From: Lamellibrachia satsuma
Lineage: Eukaryota > Annelida > Polychaeta > Sabellida > Siboglinidae
Reading direction: 5' to 3'
Length of the DNA: 64,000 nt
Assembly (NCBI GenBank): GCA_033239005.1
Contig: BSQZ01000009.1
Span: forward strand, 4,603,252-4,667,251
How positions within the stretch are numbered: the first letter of the stretch is position 1; the number at the start of each line of letters is the position of its first letter. A model generated the notes under the pieces. The model was not told where the DNA came from. It worked only from the letters and a program-made list of their open reading frames with translations, and ran no database searches. Of this stretch, positions 1-20,778 are shown piece by piece. A program made the translations under genes and the position numbers.

Positions 1-566
1 TTTCGTTACGTGGAAGTAAGAGTAATGTTTGAACACGTGACATGTGTATTTATATGGTAAATATATGAGGAGAAGTTGATGGTCGTCGTTTTCGTGGTTA
101 GGGTGGTGGTGATTTCGGCCATCGGAGAATTCGGCCCAACTGCCATGTTATTTTAGTTTAGTGAGTTCGGTGACTAATGTGACACGCAAGATCTATTGAG
201 CTAGTAACTGATTAGCTTTCACTGTAAGGGTTTGTTATTCCTGTATTGTCATCAAGGGGATGCTAAGTTTAACTAGATACTGTTGAAGTACAATGCTTTG
301 TCTGTTTCGTAGAGTGAGCAGGTATGAATAAAGGCCATGCTTCACATTCAACATGATCTGACGAAAAACACTGTATATATCAAAGACCATATATCAAAGA
401 CCATATATCAAAGACCATATATCAAAGACCATAGCAGGTGGCTCCGTTGTATTTACAATACTCGCTTATCACTGTCGTTGCTCTGTATTAGGTTTAATAA
501 AAGAATCTGGGGAGAATTTCCCCTGATGAGGGGAAACGCTTGAAAATTTGAAACAAAGAAACAAAT
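1..566. other. Left flank, no gene seen
   Basis: AT-rich DNA outside the duplicated unit. Apart from the 14-bp repeat at 374-432 I see no coding exon or RNA gene. The short frame at 337-543 runs through that repeat and has no recognisable content. Confidence 0.6.
374..432. repeat. 14-bp tandem repeat, about four copies
   Basis: The unit TATATCAAAGACCA is repeated head to tail about 4.2 times without change. It is a young, homogeneous short minisatellite. Confidence 0.9.
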
Positions 567-849
567 TATTGTCGTTGTTATACCCTTCACGCATTAATGC
601 TCTATAATTAGCCGTACTGGAACAGCCACATAAGATGATTACACATCTTTTGGGCCAGGTCATCGATCCGTGTCATTGTCGAGAAGCCATGAAATCCTCG
701 TCTACTTTCTTTCCCGCTGGTTTTTTTTATTTTATCCACATTGCAGCTTCTGCTTGCAACATCTCCGCTTGCATTATGTGATTAATAATGACTAGTTATA
801 TGCTGAGTTATGATAATAATTATGCATACACTGCAAAGTAATACATGCT

Positions 850-1095
850 GTGTTACTCGCAGATATTGCTGTCGGTGTCTCCAGAGGTGAGGCGCCTCCC
901 TGTTCAATGATGGTCAACGCAATATTGATGGGATCGGCATTGGACAATGGGACGAGGTGCGTCAAACTGATGCCGGTCATCTATAATGTACTAACAAGAA
1001 CAGGTGAATCAATGCTGGACAAAATGATGTCCAACATCACTATCTTTTGGACACCTCAAAGGAAAGGATCTACGGATTGTGGTATACGTGCTTGA
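850..1095 (+). pseudogene. Unidentified ORF conserved in both duplication units (unit A copy)
   Basis: An 81-codon open frame near the start of unit A. The unit B counterpart (18560-18766) keeps the same frame over 68 codons with few changes, then meets TGA where unit A has GGA. The shared peptide includes GVSRGEAPPC and KLMPVIYNVLTRTGESMLD. I do not recognise the family. The frame may be an old exon or transposon fragment. Similarity between the units is expected from the recent duplication and does not prove selection. Confidence 0.25.
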
Positions 1096-1501
1096 AGACA
1101 GGGAAGAATTATTACGTCTATGATATGAGGCTAGGTTTTAACTCGACGCCCTCTGTTTATATGTTATAGTCAAACACAACTGTACAACGTGAATATATAT
1201 ATATATAAATAAAACAGTGCCTATCAAGTTAATATCAATGTACTCCGTAAGCATATTGTTTTAAGACGTCATATTGTTGTAGGGCAGTAAACAGTCTTCA
1301 CGAACGTTTGGGTAAACCTGATTTGGATAGCTCTGATCTGTTTTGATGTGGTGTGTATTTTGCTTGAAATGTATTCCACAAGACGTCAGCACAGCATCAG
1401 CGCTGCCTATGTGTACACAGTGACGCCACCTAGCATGAAGAGAAGTAACTGGGTTTTGTCAACGAACATAGAGTTACATCATTAATCACCCCCCTGAATG
1501 C

Positions 1502-1531
1502 TGAAACTGGATATCGTAATTGACCTGTCTA
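1502..1531 (+). repeat. 30-bp direct repeat, left copy (right copy 3970-3999)
   Basis: An identical 30-base string starts TGAAACTGGATATCG at 1502 and at 3970. The copies bracket the pogo-like element but lie about 160 bp outside its terminal inverted repeats, so they are not its target-site duplication. Confidence 0.85.
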
Positions 1532-1870
1532 ACTACTACTACTATTACTTTTTGAACAGGTATGGCACTGTATTGGACAGTCATTCAATAAATCCAAGTC
1601 AGGGACTGCACTACTGCTACTAGTCTTTGCCGGAGGCGTATACAACCCGAAGTCGTCGGCCATTGTTGCACCTCAATGAGACAACTAGGGTAAGGCGGGG
1701 GAATACGCCCACCTTAAGCAAGAAATTGAATAACAACACATAACAAAGTTTATTCGAAAAAACAGTTTTATACTCCGAAAGAGGCAGTTACACACTATTA
1801 AAATAAACAGTATTAAACGTTTTATTACAGAGTTTTTGAGTTATATGCATTCTAAAAAAAGTCTTATGTA

Positions 1871-1902
1871 GGCGTATTGCCCCTTTGCTGGGGCAATACG
1901 CC
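1871..1902. other. Perfect subterminal hairpin of the pogo-like element
   Basis: GGCGTATTGCCCC and GGGGCAATACGCC form a 13-bp perfect inverted repeat around a 6-bp loop. Related copies lie at about 1914-1945, 3392-3456 and 3773-3805, in both orientations and near both ends. The arrangement resembles a set of transposase-binding sites. That role is inferred. Confidence 0.7.
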
Positions 1903-2257
1903 CACAGAAAGGGGCAAATCGCCCAGTGGTAGGCGTTTCGCCCCACAACAGATCAGGGAATCGTGTTGACATCACATTTGTAACGTATAACATACATCTG
2001 ATACATACCAATTAAGCATATTTATTACCGTATCATACGGCTATTGGCAGTTTAGTATAATTGATACAATTAAATAAATGTGTCATGCATACTGCAAGTC
2101 GTCTCATTTATGTCAAGCCAGCACAGTTCCTATTATGGTCGCGTATAACATTATATTGAAACAAATGTCATAATTGAAAGGAATTACCGTAATGTTTCTC
2201 TATTGCTATTAGCCATTACATGACATGAAGTGACTGTCCTAGTCCTCGTCTGATTCA

Positions 2258-2555
2258 CAGCCTGGTGTGCACTGCTCGTGTAGCCTGGTGTGCACTGCTC
2301 GTATAGCCTGGTGTGCACTGCTCGTGTAGCCTGGTGTGCACTGCTCGTGTAGCCTGGTGTGCACTGCTCGTGTAGCCTGGTGTGCACTGCTCGTGTAGCC
2401 TGGTGTGCACTGCTCGTGTAGCCTGGTGTGTACTGTTCGTGTAGCCTGGTGTGCACTGCTCGTGTAGCCTGGTGTGCACTGCTCGTGTAGCCTGGTGTGC
2501 ACTGCTCGTGTAGCCTGGTGTGCACTGCTCGTGTAGCCTGGTGTGCACTGCTCGT
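2258..2555. repeat. 23-bp minisatellite, about 13 copies
   Basis: The unit CCTGGTGTGCACTGCTCGTG plus three bases is repeated about 13 times with very few changes. Because 23 is not a multiple of three, the minus strand is open in all frames and yields artefactual repeat proteins. The array starts inside the transposase zinc-knuckle remnant and grew out of it. Confidence 0.95.
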
Positions 2556-2575
2556 GGGGCCAATTTCTTGCACAT

Positions 2576-3002
2576 TTGACACTGGACCCATTTTCCCAGC
2601 GATTTGCGAACGCTCAGTTTGGGATGTCTTTCTAGAAAGCTCTTCAGCCAGTCTTTTCCGGCCAACTTGTTTCTCGCCGTCTTATGCCAAAAGTCTGATA
2701 TCAGTAGGAGTTAGGCCATACATGGCCATCTCCATTGTCTGGATGTGGTCATGATTGACCAACTCAATCTCCGGCGGCAGCACCGATGAGGAGCCCAACC
2801 TCACCTTTCTAGATGTGTCAACAAGGGCATCACGGTGTCTGCGAATAGTGCGAGACGGAATTATCAATTCTTTGCTGACACGGATGAGCGGCATGACGTG
2901 TCTCCCTAATCTCAACGCATCTTGCAACTTGCCATCACCGCACACTCCTCTGTTTGCTTTTTGTTGTACAGCCTGACCTTGAGTTAGACTGCAAATGAAC
3001 AT
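2576..3002 (-). pseudogene. Pogo-like transposase remnant: DNA-binding region joined to C-terminal zinc knuckle
   Basis: On the minus strand, 3002-2682 encodes a helix-turn-helix region ending MYGLTPTDIRLLA, where an in-frame TAA and a one-base shift occur. The next frame continues AGKDWLKSFLERHPKLSVRK, which is the CENP-B/pogo-type HTH signature (G-W-L-x-x-F-x-x-R-H-P). It passes at once into GKWVQCQMCKKLA, which resembles the zinc-knuckle tail at the C-terminus of many invertebrate pogo-like transposases. The whole DDE catalytic core between them is missing. The frameshift, stop and internal deletion make this a dead copy. Confidence 0.7.
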
Positions 3003-3139
3003 ACAGGATAATTAAATGCGGTATAATAAAGAAATGTAATTGTCTGCTTTACATTAAGTGGTGCACACAGATATGTAGTAGTAGGATTGGTATTGTTAGT
3101 TGTATAATTATTATACCGAAGGTATGACTGTTCTTTATG

Positions 3140-3142
<3 letters not shown>

Positions 3143-3237
<95 letters not shown>

Positions 3238-3321
3238 GTATGTATGTATGTATGTATGCACATGCACATGCACATGCACATGCACATGCACATGCACATG
3301 CACATGCACATACACATATAC

Positions 3322-3350
<29 letters not shown>
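3143..3350. repeat. Composite microsatellite (AT)n-(GTATAT)n-(GTAT)n-(GCACAT)n-(AT)n
   Basis: Consecutive pure blocks of AT, TATATG, ATGT, GCACAT and AT repeats lie inside the pogo-like element. The motifs differ by single steps, as expected when one block seeds the next. The frames crossing it are repeat artefacts. Confidence 0.95.
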
Positions 3351-3352
<2 letters not shown>

Positions 3353-4029
3353 CATGCCCACGTTTGCAAAATGTTGATATGCCACAGCGGCGGGGCAAAA
3401 CGCCCACCAAGGCGTACTGCCCCCTTGGTTGGTAGGCGTCTCGCCCCAATAGTACTAATTTGATCAATAGGTGGCGCCCAATAAGCGTCCTTATTATCAC
3501 CCACAATCAATGCTGCTAATATGTTTACAAGTTAATTATGATGATATATGCCAAGTGGCAAAACAACACACTTGGTTACGATGACTTTATTAACACAAAG
3601 GTAGACATTAATTTTTACATAAATACCAAGAAAAACACGAAACGTTGATTTTCATACTTACTTTCGAACATCCACTTTTGCGCTCTTGTCAGAAGAATGC
3701 GAGATATAGCAGCACTTCAAAAAGCATAACACATGGTATACTGCATTAGGCGTTCGTTGGAAAAGTGCTATGGGCGTATTGCCTCACATGGCCGTATTGC
3801 CCCGCCCTACCCTATCAGTGTTATATACAGCGCCGCGCTTGCTTTCTGATTTTACCAAGCCACGATCTACCAAGACACGGACGAATGCAACGACTCGCAG
3901 ACGCTGCAGCGAGAGCCAGTACCAAAATTACCCGCAATGTGGCGCTCTTGTCTCCGGGCTAATGAATCTTGAAACTGGATATCGTAATTGACCTGTCTAC
4001 TGCGGGTGTTCTATTTATGTCTACGTCAA

Positions 4030-4330
4030 CAAACTACACTGGGCTGTCATCCGCGCTGCAGTTTTGTTCGCGAGCACGCCGCGTCAAAAAGCGGCGTTTC
4101 GTGTCATTGTTGACGGCACTATAGTCGCGCGGGGCTGGCGGACGATTTATGCGTATCAGACAGACCCATTGAATTTCACGGCGAGGGTGTACACTCGACT
4201 CAGCAGACGGCTACATCGCGGACATGTGCCCGTGTCGTCCTGGTGCCCCATTTCGTGCCACGCCTTCGGTTCACGTGAGCTTATCCTCGCCTAACGTGGT
4301 ATGTTGTGATGTTTGACGTTCTTTGGACTC
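4030..4330 (+). promoter_or_regulatory. CpG-rich block, possible promoter (unit A); counterpart about 19160-19470
   Basis: This 300-bp stretch is far richer in G+C and CpG than its surroundings, and a matching block exists in unit B. It lies about 5 kb upstream of the kinase start codon on the same strand and has GT-type donor sequences near its end, for instance before GTATGTTG at about 4299. A CpG-rich promoter or 5' UTR exon for the kinase gene is one reading. No TATA box or coding exon is evident. Confidence 0.25.
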
Positions 4331-4331
4331 G

Positions 4332-5582
4332 TATGTAGGCCCTCGTAGAAATGGGGTCCCGGATCGTTCGGCCCATGACGTGCTCGACCCAGCTACGCCG
4401 ACGGATGGTTTGGCCCACTTCGCTGAAAACCGCTTTAATTGCTACTGGATTCAGCTACGATTGATATAATGTATATTATTATGTGTGTGCGTGCGTGTGC
4501 ATGCGTGCGTGCGTGTGTATGTATGTGTGGGTGTGGGTGTGTGCGTGTGCGTGTGCGTGTAATAATGTTCTATGACAGGAGACCAACACCTCCACGTTAT
4601 ACTAGTGTAATGTGATGGCTTTGACCACATAAGAGGCGTGTCCACTATCATTATAAACAAGTAGGCCTATACATTCAGTACTGTCAGTGTGTCGCACGCA
4701 GTTAGCCTGTTTGAGTAGAGGGAGACATTACACTCCCCATAAATGACATTTCGATTTGGACGGAAAAGCTTAAATTCAAGATTAGCCAAAATTTGGTTTA
4801 ATGTGATAAGTGAAGCGTTTTCATAACTTAAATTACGTGTCCACCTTCAAACCCAATACAAAATTACACTCTGCCCTTTCAGTCATATGTCTGTGTTGAC
4901 CCATAATTTATTTTAATACTAATATTCTAAGCTATGTTGTCCCATCTGCAACAGCAAACACGCAGCCATAGAGGTAATTTCAACAACAACAATAACAACA
5001 ACAACATGCTGGGTGTTGTAGCAGTTGGCAGAATTGACTGAGCCTTAAGGACAGGCTAACCCATACGAAAATACCCACTAGGGCCTTCCTTGGCCAATAT
5101 AGGGTTAATTCATAAATACATACTTTGATATGTCTACTTTGATAATATTTATTTTCCCACCAACAAAGATTCAGTTTTTATCCTTAAAACACACTTTATA
5201 GACACCGTATCTATAAAACAATACTCAATTGTCATCTAATTAAATATACAATGATTTGTATTTGCTACATATCAGCTAATATTTGCGTTAGCGCCTTCAT
5301 TTTTGTATGAAACTAATCCATGGATATTCAAGAACACCTTAAGTTTGAAACTGCATTTTGTATGTTTCAAGTGAGTTCATTGGTTCCCTGTAAACAGGAC
5401 TATATTGAGAGGGCTCATTATAAGCCATTCACGGAGAGGCTTACAAGGCACCTATGGCCTGCTGCAGCCCAGCCTATGTGACCTAGTTCAACTTTGACAG
5501 GAAGCCGCATTGTTTGTGTTTTGTCAAAGCAGAGTCTTCATAAAGTGTATTACGTACATATTTCATCAATTAGATTATCACA
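4332..5582. other. Non-coding DNA shared by both units
   Basis: Apart from the GT-rich array at about 4482-4560 this stretch has no exon I can support. It aligns closely with about 19500-20778 in unit B. Confidence 0.55.
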
Positions 5583-5762
5583 ATGGGTTCAAAAAGAAAG
5601 GCATTTGGCAGTAAGAGGTCTGGATTTCATGGAAATATGTGGCAGGCCAGTAAGAAAAGAAAGACGGTCAAAGAAAGTACTAGTGCCAGTGGATTGAAAA
5701 TCGGATCAACATCAACAACACTGCTACAAGCTCCTGATTCAGAGACAAATGAGCCCACTGGA

Positions 5763-5765
<3 letters not shown>
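5583..5765 (+). pseudogene. N-terminal fragment of an unidentified, possibly transposon-encoded, protein (unit A copy)
   Basis: An ATG in good context opens a basic 61-residue segment beginning MGSKRKAFGSKRSGFHG and ending SETNEPTGY, then runs into a CA/CACG microsatellite with no natural end. The same segment with a few changes lies at 20779-20961 in unit B. The Lys/Arg/Gly-rich start recalls the N-termini of invertebrate proteins with a Mutator-like transposase domain. That link is from memory and uncertain. The continuation as poly-(Thr-His) is a repeat artefact. Confidence 0.3.
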
Positions 5766-8729
<2,964 letters not shown>

Positions 8730-9230
8730 ACCACACCCACCCACCACCCACCCACACACCACACACACACACACCACACACACACGCCACACCATACACA
8801 CGCCACACCACACCACACACTCAAAACACACACACACCACCACACCTTTACCCCGCCCCCCACCCCCCCACCCCCGTGTGGGATTTTTTGCTTCTCGTGA
8901 CATAGACACCAGGTAGAAGGTGCCTAAATAAACCCTGCACCTACTGAACATTAAAACGTGTCGCTTGGTTGCTTCTGCTATTTATGATGTGTGCGTAGAT
9001 AGTAACATTAAAGGTCACCAAGCTACTGAGATGATGTAAAATTCTTGTTTGCGTCTCGTCTGTCGTGTGCCAATGTCATACGTAGTGGTGATCAAGTCTA
9101 CCAACATCGTATTTACTTGGGTAATATTAATAGATTGACAAGAGGAAGTGCCTCGTAGAATATGCGTGAATGCGTGCCTGCGTGCGTGCGTGAGTGGTAT
9201 ATGTAGTATTTTGTATATATTTTATTTGGT
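8730..9230. other. CA/CCCACC-rich tail and upstream region of kinase gene A
   Basis: CA- and C-rich simple sequence to about 8880 continues the array interrupted by the LINE. It is followed by about 350 bp of unit-conserved DNA with AATAAA near 8928 and a short GCGT run near 9174. This lies immediately upstream of the kinase start and could contain its promoter. I see no definite TATA element. Confidence 0.4.
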
Positions 9231-9278
9231 GTGCCAATGAATGTATGCCACCGTGTTTTAGCTGTTTCTCCGACAATT

Positions 9279-15993
<6,715 letters not shown>

Positions 15994-16207
15994 GGATGAC
16001 GACTAGAACACAATGAACACCATGAACACCATGCACTAAGGAAGTTTACTGACTCGAATAGACAAAGCCAATGATGTGTTGATGCGTCTGTGTGTGCACA
16101 TATACGTTCGGGGACATATAACCTGGGTGAAGTGGACTTAGTGTGTAGCAGGACATTCCAGATTAATGAAAACTAGGATACAAAGTCAAACACATGATAC
16201 CAGTATA

Positions 16208-16213
16208 AATAAA
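16208..16213 (+). terminator. Polyadenylation signal AATAAA, kinase copy A
   Basis: The first clear AATAAA in the sense direction after the stop codon at 15993, about 215 bp downstream and followed by T-rich sequence. It is conserved in copy B at 29186-29191. Confidence 0.6.
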
Positions 16214-16268
16214 CTAATCAAGTACTTGCTGTTGCTTTTATTTCAACAATATAGTTATGGTGGTTAGA

Positions 16269-16422
<154 letters not shown>

Positions 16423-16534
16423 TGTTCAACCGCTGACCGCTCGCGCGTTAACACAGCCGCTATTAGGCAATGTTTTAAAACCAGTCGCGAGCTATGTCAG
16501 AATTGAAGGATGTCAGGTTTGGCAATATTTGAAT

Positions 16535-17660
16535 TTTAAGGATACAACGAGACGCTTCCGTCTTCCGTTTAGTCATTTCCCTTTAATCCTGACATTTGCT
16601 AAATTGCTCTAACCTGGGGCGTCAATGTAATTGGGAAATGAGAGGGAGCCCTGGGAACCTTAGATTTGGCCCAGCTCCAAGAGTTCAAAAGTTTAACTTG
16701 CAAAACTGGGCAAGGAAGACTGGCAGACGTAATCTTCCAGCGGTTGAGAGGGTGGGTGGATTTAACAAGTTGACCAATGGTAAAACGTATTAAGTATTTA
16801 AGCAATCACAGCGCCTCTAGTGACGGCGTCTGATTTTGGTAAACTGGGAGTATAAATACCCCGGAGGTGCGTTTACAAGGGGGCGGCAAGACTATTTTAA
16901 ATTCACACTAAGGTGTGTAGTCATGCTGAATTTTAGGCATCCAAATTTTCAGTAAGGGTTGTCCTGGCGGGCCATACCTGCTTTAGCATTAGATATCAAA
17001 ATTTCCGGTCAGAATGTTCTTGTCAAATCTTCTAGACTTTAACAGTCTGGATACATTTTAAGTGATGTTTACATTCATTACTTTTCTTTACGGTTTACAG
17101 TGATAGATATCTTCACTGTTATTTTTATTGTCATCGTGAGTGATTATATTGCTACTGTGTACGTAGCCGTCTGATGTACAAGATTAAAATCGCTTCGAAC
17201 CTGGAGAACAATGCGTTGACTACTCTTCTGTAGTAATCTATATGTACTCATTGGTCGAGTGAGTATAAATTCAGTTATTAATATCGACCTGGCGAGCGCA
17301 AAGAAGACGGACAATTAACATACATCTACATCTGTGAGAAATGCCTCCCGGACCATTGCGTACGGCCCCGAAGAAGACAAGAAGAGGGAGGCATATATCT
17401 TACAACGTGGTGACAATGACGGCGAAAGTGTCGATGATCTGCTCTTACAGAACGAACACTCCGTCTCCAATACACTTGACACTCATGCCCCAGTTGTGTC
17501 TCGACCCAGAAAATCGAAAAAAGCCAGCCGTTGTTTGATGACGTAACGTTGAACCTGAGGAAACAGACAAGGTTAAACACCATGTCAGAAATGAAACCAC
17601 GTTCCAAGTGCAACATTCACTGACCAAATCCAGTGACCAAAAATTTCCCGACCACGAGAA
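16535..17660 (+). other. Spacer between the duplicated units; possible retroelement leader
   Basis: Unique sequence not present in either unit. It contains TATAAATA at 16851-16858 followed by a G-rich start-like region, and TGGCGAGCGCAAAG near 17291, which loosely resembles an LTR-retrotransposon primer-binding site. Open frames of about 65-70 codons follow from 17334. No gag or pol motif is visible and I cannot pair two LTRs, so this remains a suggestion. Confidence 0.25.
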
Positions 17661-17759
17661 CAACGAATCTGTATGAATTCACCTTGAGTCGACATCAGTA
17701 GTATACATTGAGTTTTCATACCCCCTACCAAAGGAAACCTTCCACTACTGGGAATAATG

Positions 17760-18000
17760 TGAGCACACCATCCTCTTTCAATGAGATTTTAGCACCCGGA
17801 TAACCCAGGGTTACCATCTTCTCTTGTCCGGATCGCAGTCGAAACAAGTTTTCTCGAAGCGAGCAAAGCCGGCTGTGCTTAATCGGCTTGACGTTTGCTT
17901 TTTTAAACAAAGTTGGCTCCGTAGGGAACTTAAACCAACTACATGTTACTTTAGTATTACTACTGTTTGCATTACAATCAAATGCCGCACAATAAACCAT
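17760..18000 (-). pseudogene. THAP-domain relic
   Basis: Minus-strand frame starting at the ATG at 18000 in good context (AAAATGG). It begins MVYCAAFDCNANSSN and continues SWFKFPTEPTLFKK and KHSRLCS, which is the start of a THAP zinc-dependent DNA-binding domain (C-x2-4-C ... FP ... CS-x-HF). The expected HF follows only after a frameshift (the other frame reads FEKTCFDCDPDKR). The segment around the conserved Trp is deleted, and the closing AVPTIF-type motif appears as GVLTLFP in the first frame. THAP domains occur in P-element-like transposases and in host regulators. The broken frame points to a dead copy. Confidence 0.65.
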
Positions 18001-18559
18001 TTTGACGCTCGGTTCTAAACAACCGCTATTGCTGTCAACAGTACGGTGATTGAATGGAAAGTCCCCGTCTCGTAGCATTTCCTTATCACCAGTGACGTCA
18101 CGTCGAAGCTTGCCTATAAGCGCGGGGAAAATATGCATAATCCAGACAGGCCTGTAGAACAGAGTATTATTTGCAATTATTAACTAATGGAATTATAATG
18201 AATTTTTCGGTGATATGGAAATGGAAATATACTACAATATGTAAAATAATATGATTTCAAGCAATTGTCGTTGTTATACCCTTTACGCATAAATGCTCTA
18301 TAATTAGCCGTACTGGAACAGCCACATAAGATGATTACACATCTTTTGGAACAGGTTATCGGTCCGTGTCATTGTCGAGAAGCCATAAAATCCTCGTCAA
18401 TATTCTTTCCCCCTCGTTTTTTTTTTCATTTGATCCACATTGCAGCTTCTGATTGCAACATCTCCGCACGCATTCTGTGATTAATAATGACTAGTTATAT
18501 GCTGAGTTATGATATAAATTATGCATACACTGCAAAGTAATGCATGCTGAGTTACACCA

Positions 18560-18766
18560 GATATTGCTGTCGGTGTCTCCAGAGGTGAGGCGCCTCCCTG
18601 TTCAATGATGATCAAAGCAATACTGATGGGATCGGCATTGGACAAAGGAACGAGGTGCGTCAAACTGATGCCGGTCATCTATAATGTACTAACAAGAACA
18701 GGTGAATCAATGCTGGACAAAATGATGTCCAACATCACTATCTTTTGGACACCTCAAAGGAAATGA
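18560..18766 (+). pseudogene. Unidentified ORF, unit B copy, closed by TGA
   Basis: Counterpart of 850-1095. Sixty-eight codons align without indels, then a TGA replaces GGA. Differences include N-to-K replacements. No family is recognised. Confidence 0.22.
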
Positions 18767-19635
18767 TCTCCGGATTGTGGTATACGTGCTTGAAGACAAG
18801 GAAGAATTATTACGTCTATGATATAAGACTAGGTTTTAACTCGACGCTCTCTGTTTATATGTTATAGTGAAACACAACTGTACAACGTGAATATATCTAA
18901 ATAAAATAGTGCCTATCATATTAGCAGTTAATATCAATGTACTCCGTAAGAATATTGTTTTAAGACGTCATGTTGTTGTAGGGCAGTAAACAGTCTTCAC
19001 GAACGTTTGGGTAAACCTGATTTGGATAGCTTTGATGTGTTTTGATGTGGTGTGTATTTTGCTTGAAATGTATTCCACAAGACGTCAGAACAGCATCAGC
19101 GCTGCCTATGTATACACAGTGACGCCTCCTAGCATGAAGAGAAGGAACTGGGTTTTGTCAACAAACTACACTGGGCTGTCATCCGCGCTCCCGGTGTCAG
19201 AGTCAAAATGACGCGCTGCAGTTTTGTTCGCGAGCACGCCGCAGCGGGGCGTTTCGTTTCATTGTTGACTGCACTTTGGTCGCGCCAGGCTGGCTGAAAA
19301 TTTATGCGTATCGGACAGACATTACACCCATTGAATGTCACGGAGAGGGTGTACACTCGACTCAGCAGACGGCTACATCGCGGACGTGTGCCCGTGTTGT
19401 CCTGGTGCCCCGGTTCGTGCCACGTCCTCGGTTCACGTGAGCTTAACCTAGCCTAACGTGGTAAGTTGTGATGTCTGACGTTCTTTGGACTTGTATGTAG
19501 GCCCTCGTAGAAATGGGGTCCCGGATCGTTCGGCCCATGATCGACGTGCTCGACCTACGCCGACGGATGGTTCGTCCCACTTCGCTGAAAACCGCTTTGC
19601 TACTGGATTCAGCTACGATTGATATCATGTATATT

Positions 19636-19640
<5 letters not shown>

Positions 19641-19713
<73 letters not shown>

Positions 19714-19768
19714 TGTGTGCGTGCGTGCGTGCGTGCGTGCGTGTGCGTGCGTGCGTGTGCGTGTGTGT
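19641..19768. repeat. (GT)n/(GCGT)n microsatellite
   Basis: A pure GT run followed by GCGT tetranucleotides. The unit A counterpart at about 4482-4560 is shorter and more mixed. Confidence 0.95.
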
Positions 19769-20778
19769 AATAATGTTCTATAACAGGAGACCAACACCTC
19801 CACGTTATACTAGTGTAATGTGATGGCTTTGACCACAAAAGAGGCGTGTCCACTATCATTATAAACAAGTAGGCCTATACATACAGTACTGTCATTGTGT
19901 CGCACGCAGTTAGCCTGTTTACATTACACTCCCCATAAATGACATTTCGATTTGGACGGAAAAGCTTAAATTCAAGATTAGCCAAAATTTGGTTTAATGT
20001 GATAAGTGAAGCGTTTTCATAACTTAAATTACGTGTCCACCTTCAAACCCAATACAAAATTACACTCTGCCCTTTCAGTCATATGTCTGTGTTGACCCAT
20101 AATTTATTTTAATACTAATATTCTAAGCTATGTTGTCCCATCTGCAACAGCAAACACGCAGCCATAGAGGTAATTTCAACAACAACAATAACAACAACAA
20201 CATGCTGGGTGTTGTAGCAGTTGGCAGAATTGACTGAGCCTTAAGGACAGGCTAACCCATACGAAAATACCCACTAGGGCCTCCCTTGGCCAATATAGGG
20301 TTATTTCATAAATACATACTTTGATATGTCTACTTTGATAATATTTACTTACCCACCAACAAAGATTCAGTTTTTATCCTTAAAACACACTTTATAGACA
20401 CCGTATCTATAAAACAATACTCAATTGTCATCTAATTAAATATACAAGGATTTGTATTTGCTATATATCAGCTAATATTTGCGTTAGCGCCTTCATTTTT
20501 GTATGAAACTAATCCATGGATATTCAGGAACACCTTAAGTTTGAAACTGCATTTTGTATGTTTCAAGTGAGTTCATTGGTTCCCTGTAAACAGGACTATA
20601 TTGAGAGGGCTCATTATAAGCCATTCACGGAGAGGCTTATAAGGCACCTATGGCCTGCTGCAGCCCAGCCTATGTGATCTAGTTCAACTTTGACAGGAAG
20701 CCGCATTGTTTGTGTTTTGTCAAAGCAGAGTCTTCATAAAGTGTATTACGTACATATTTCATCAATTAGATTATCACA

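Larger units (their letters stand above)
1688..3812 (-). mobile_element. Pogo-like (Tc1/mariner superfamily) DNA transposon, internally deleted
   Basis: The left end reads TA then GGGTAAGGCGGGGGAATACG. The right end reads GCCGTATTGCCCCGCCCTAC, then CC and TA. The ends form an imperfect terminal inverted repeat of about 22 bp flanked by TA, the target duplication of the IS630-Tc1-mariner superfamily. The interior holds minus-strand transposase remnants (2576-3002), subterminal hairpins, a 23-bp minisatellite and a composite microsatellite. The element is absent from unit B. At 2.1 kb with a scrambled ORF it is non-autonomous. Confidence 0.75.

Noticed and set aside
2258..2555. CRISPR-like direct repeat array
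   Set aside because: Units are contiguous without unique spacers and the locus is in intron-bearing animal DNA. The same applies to the 31-, 36-, 38- and 40-bp arrays.
2184..2665. Repetitive 'HTRLHEQCTPGYTSSAHQA' proteins on the minus strand
   Set aside because: The 23-bp minisatellite is read in three rotating frames. Only the short N-terminal part at 2576-2665 is transposase-derived.
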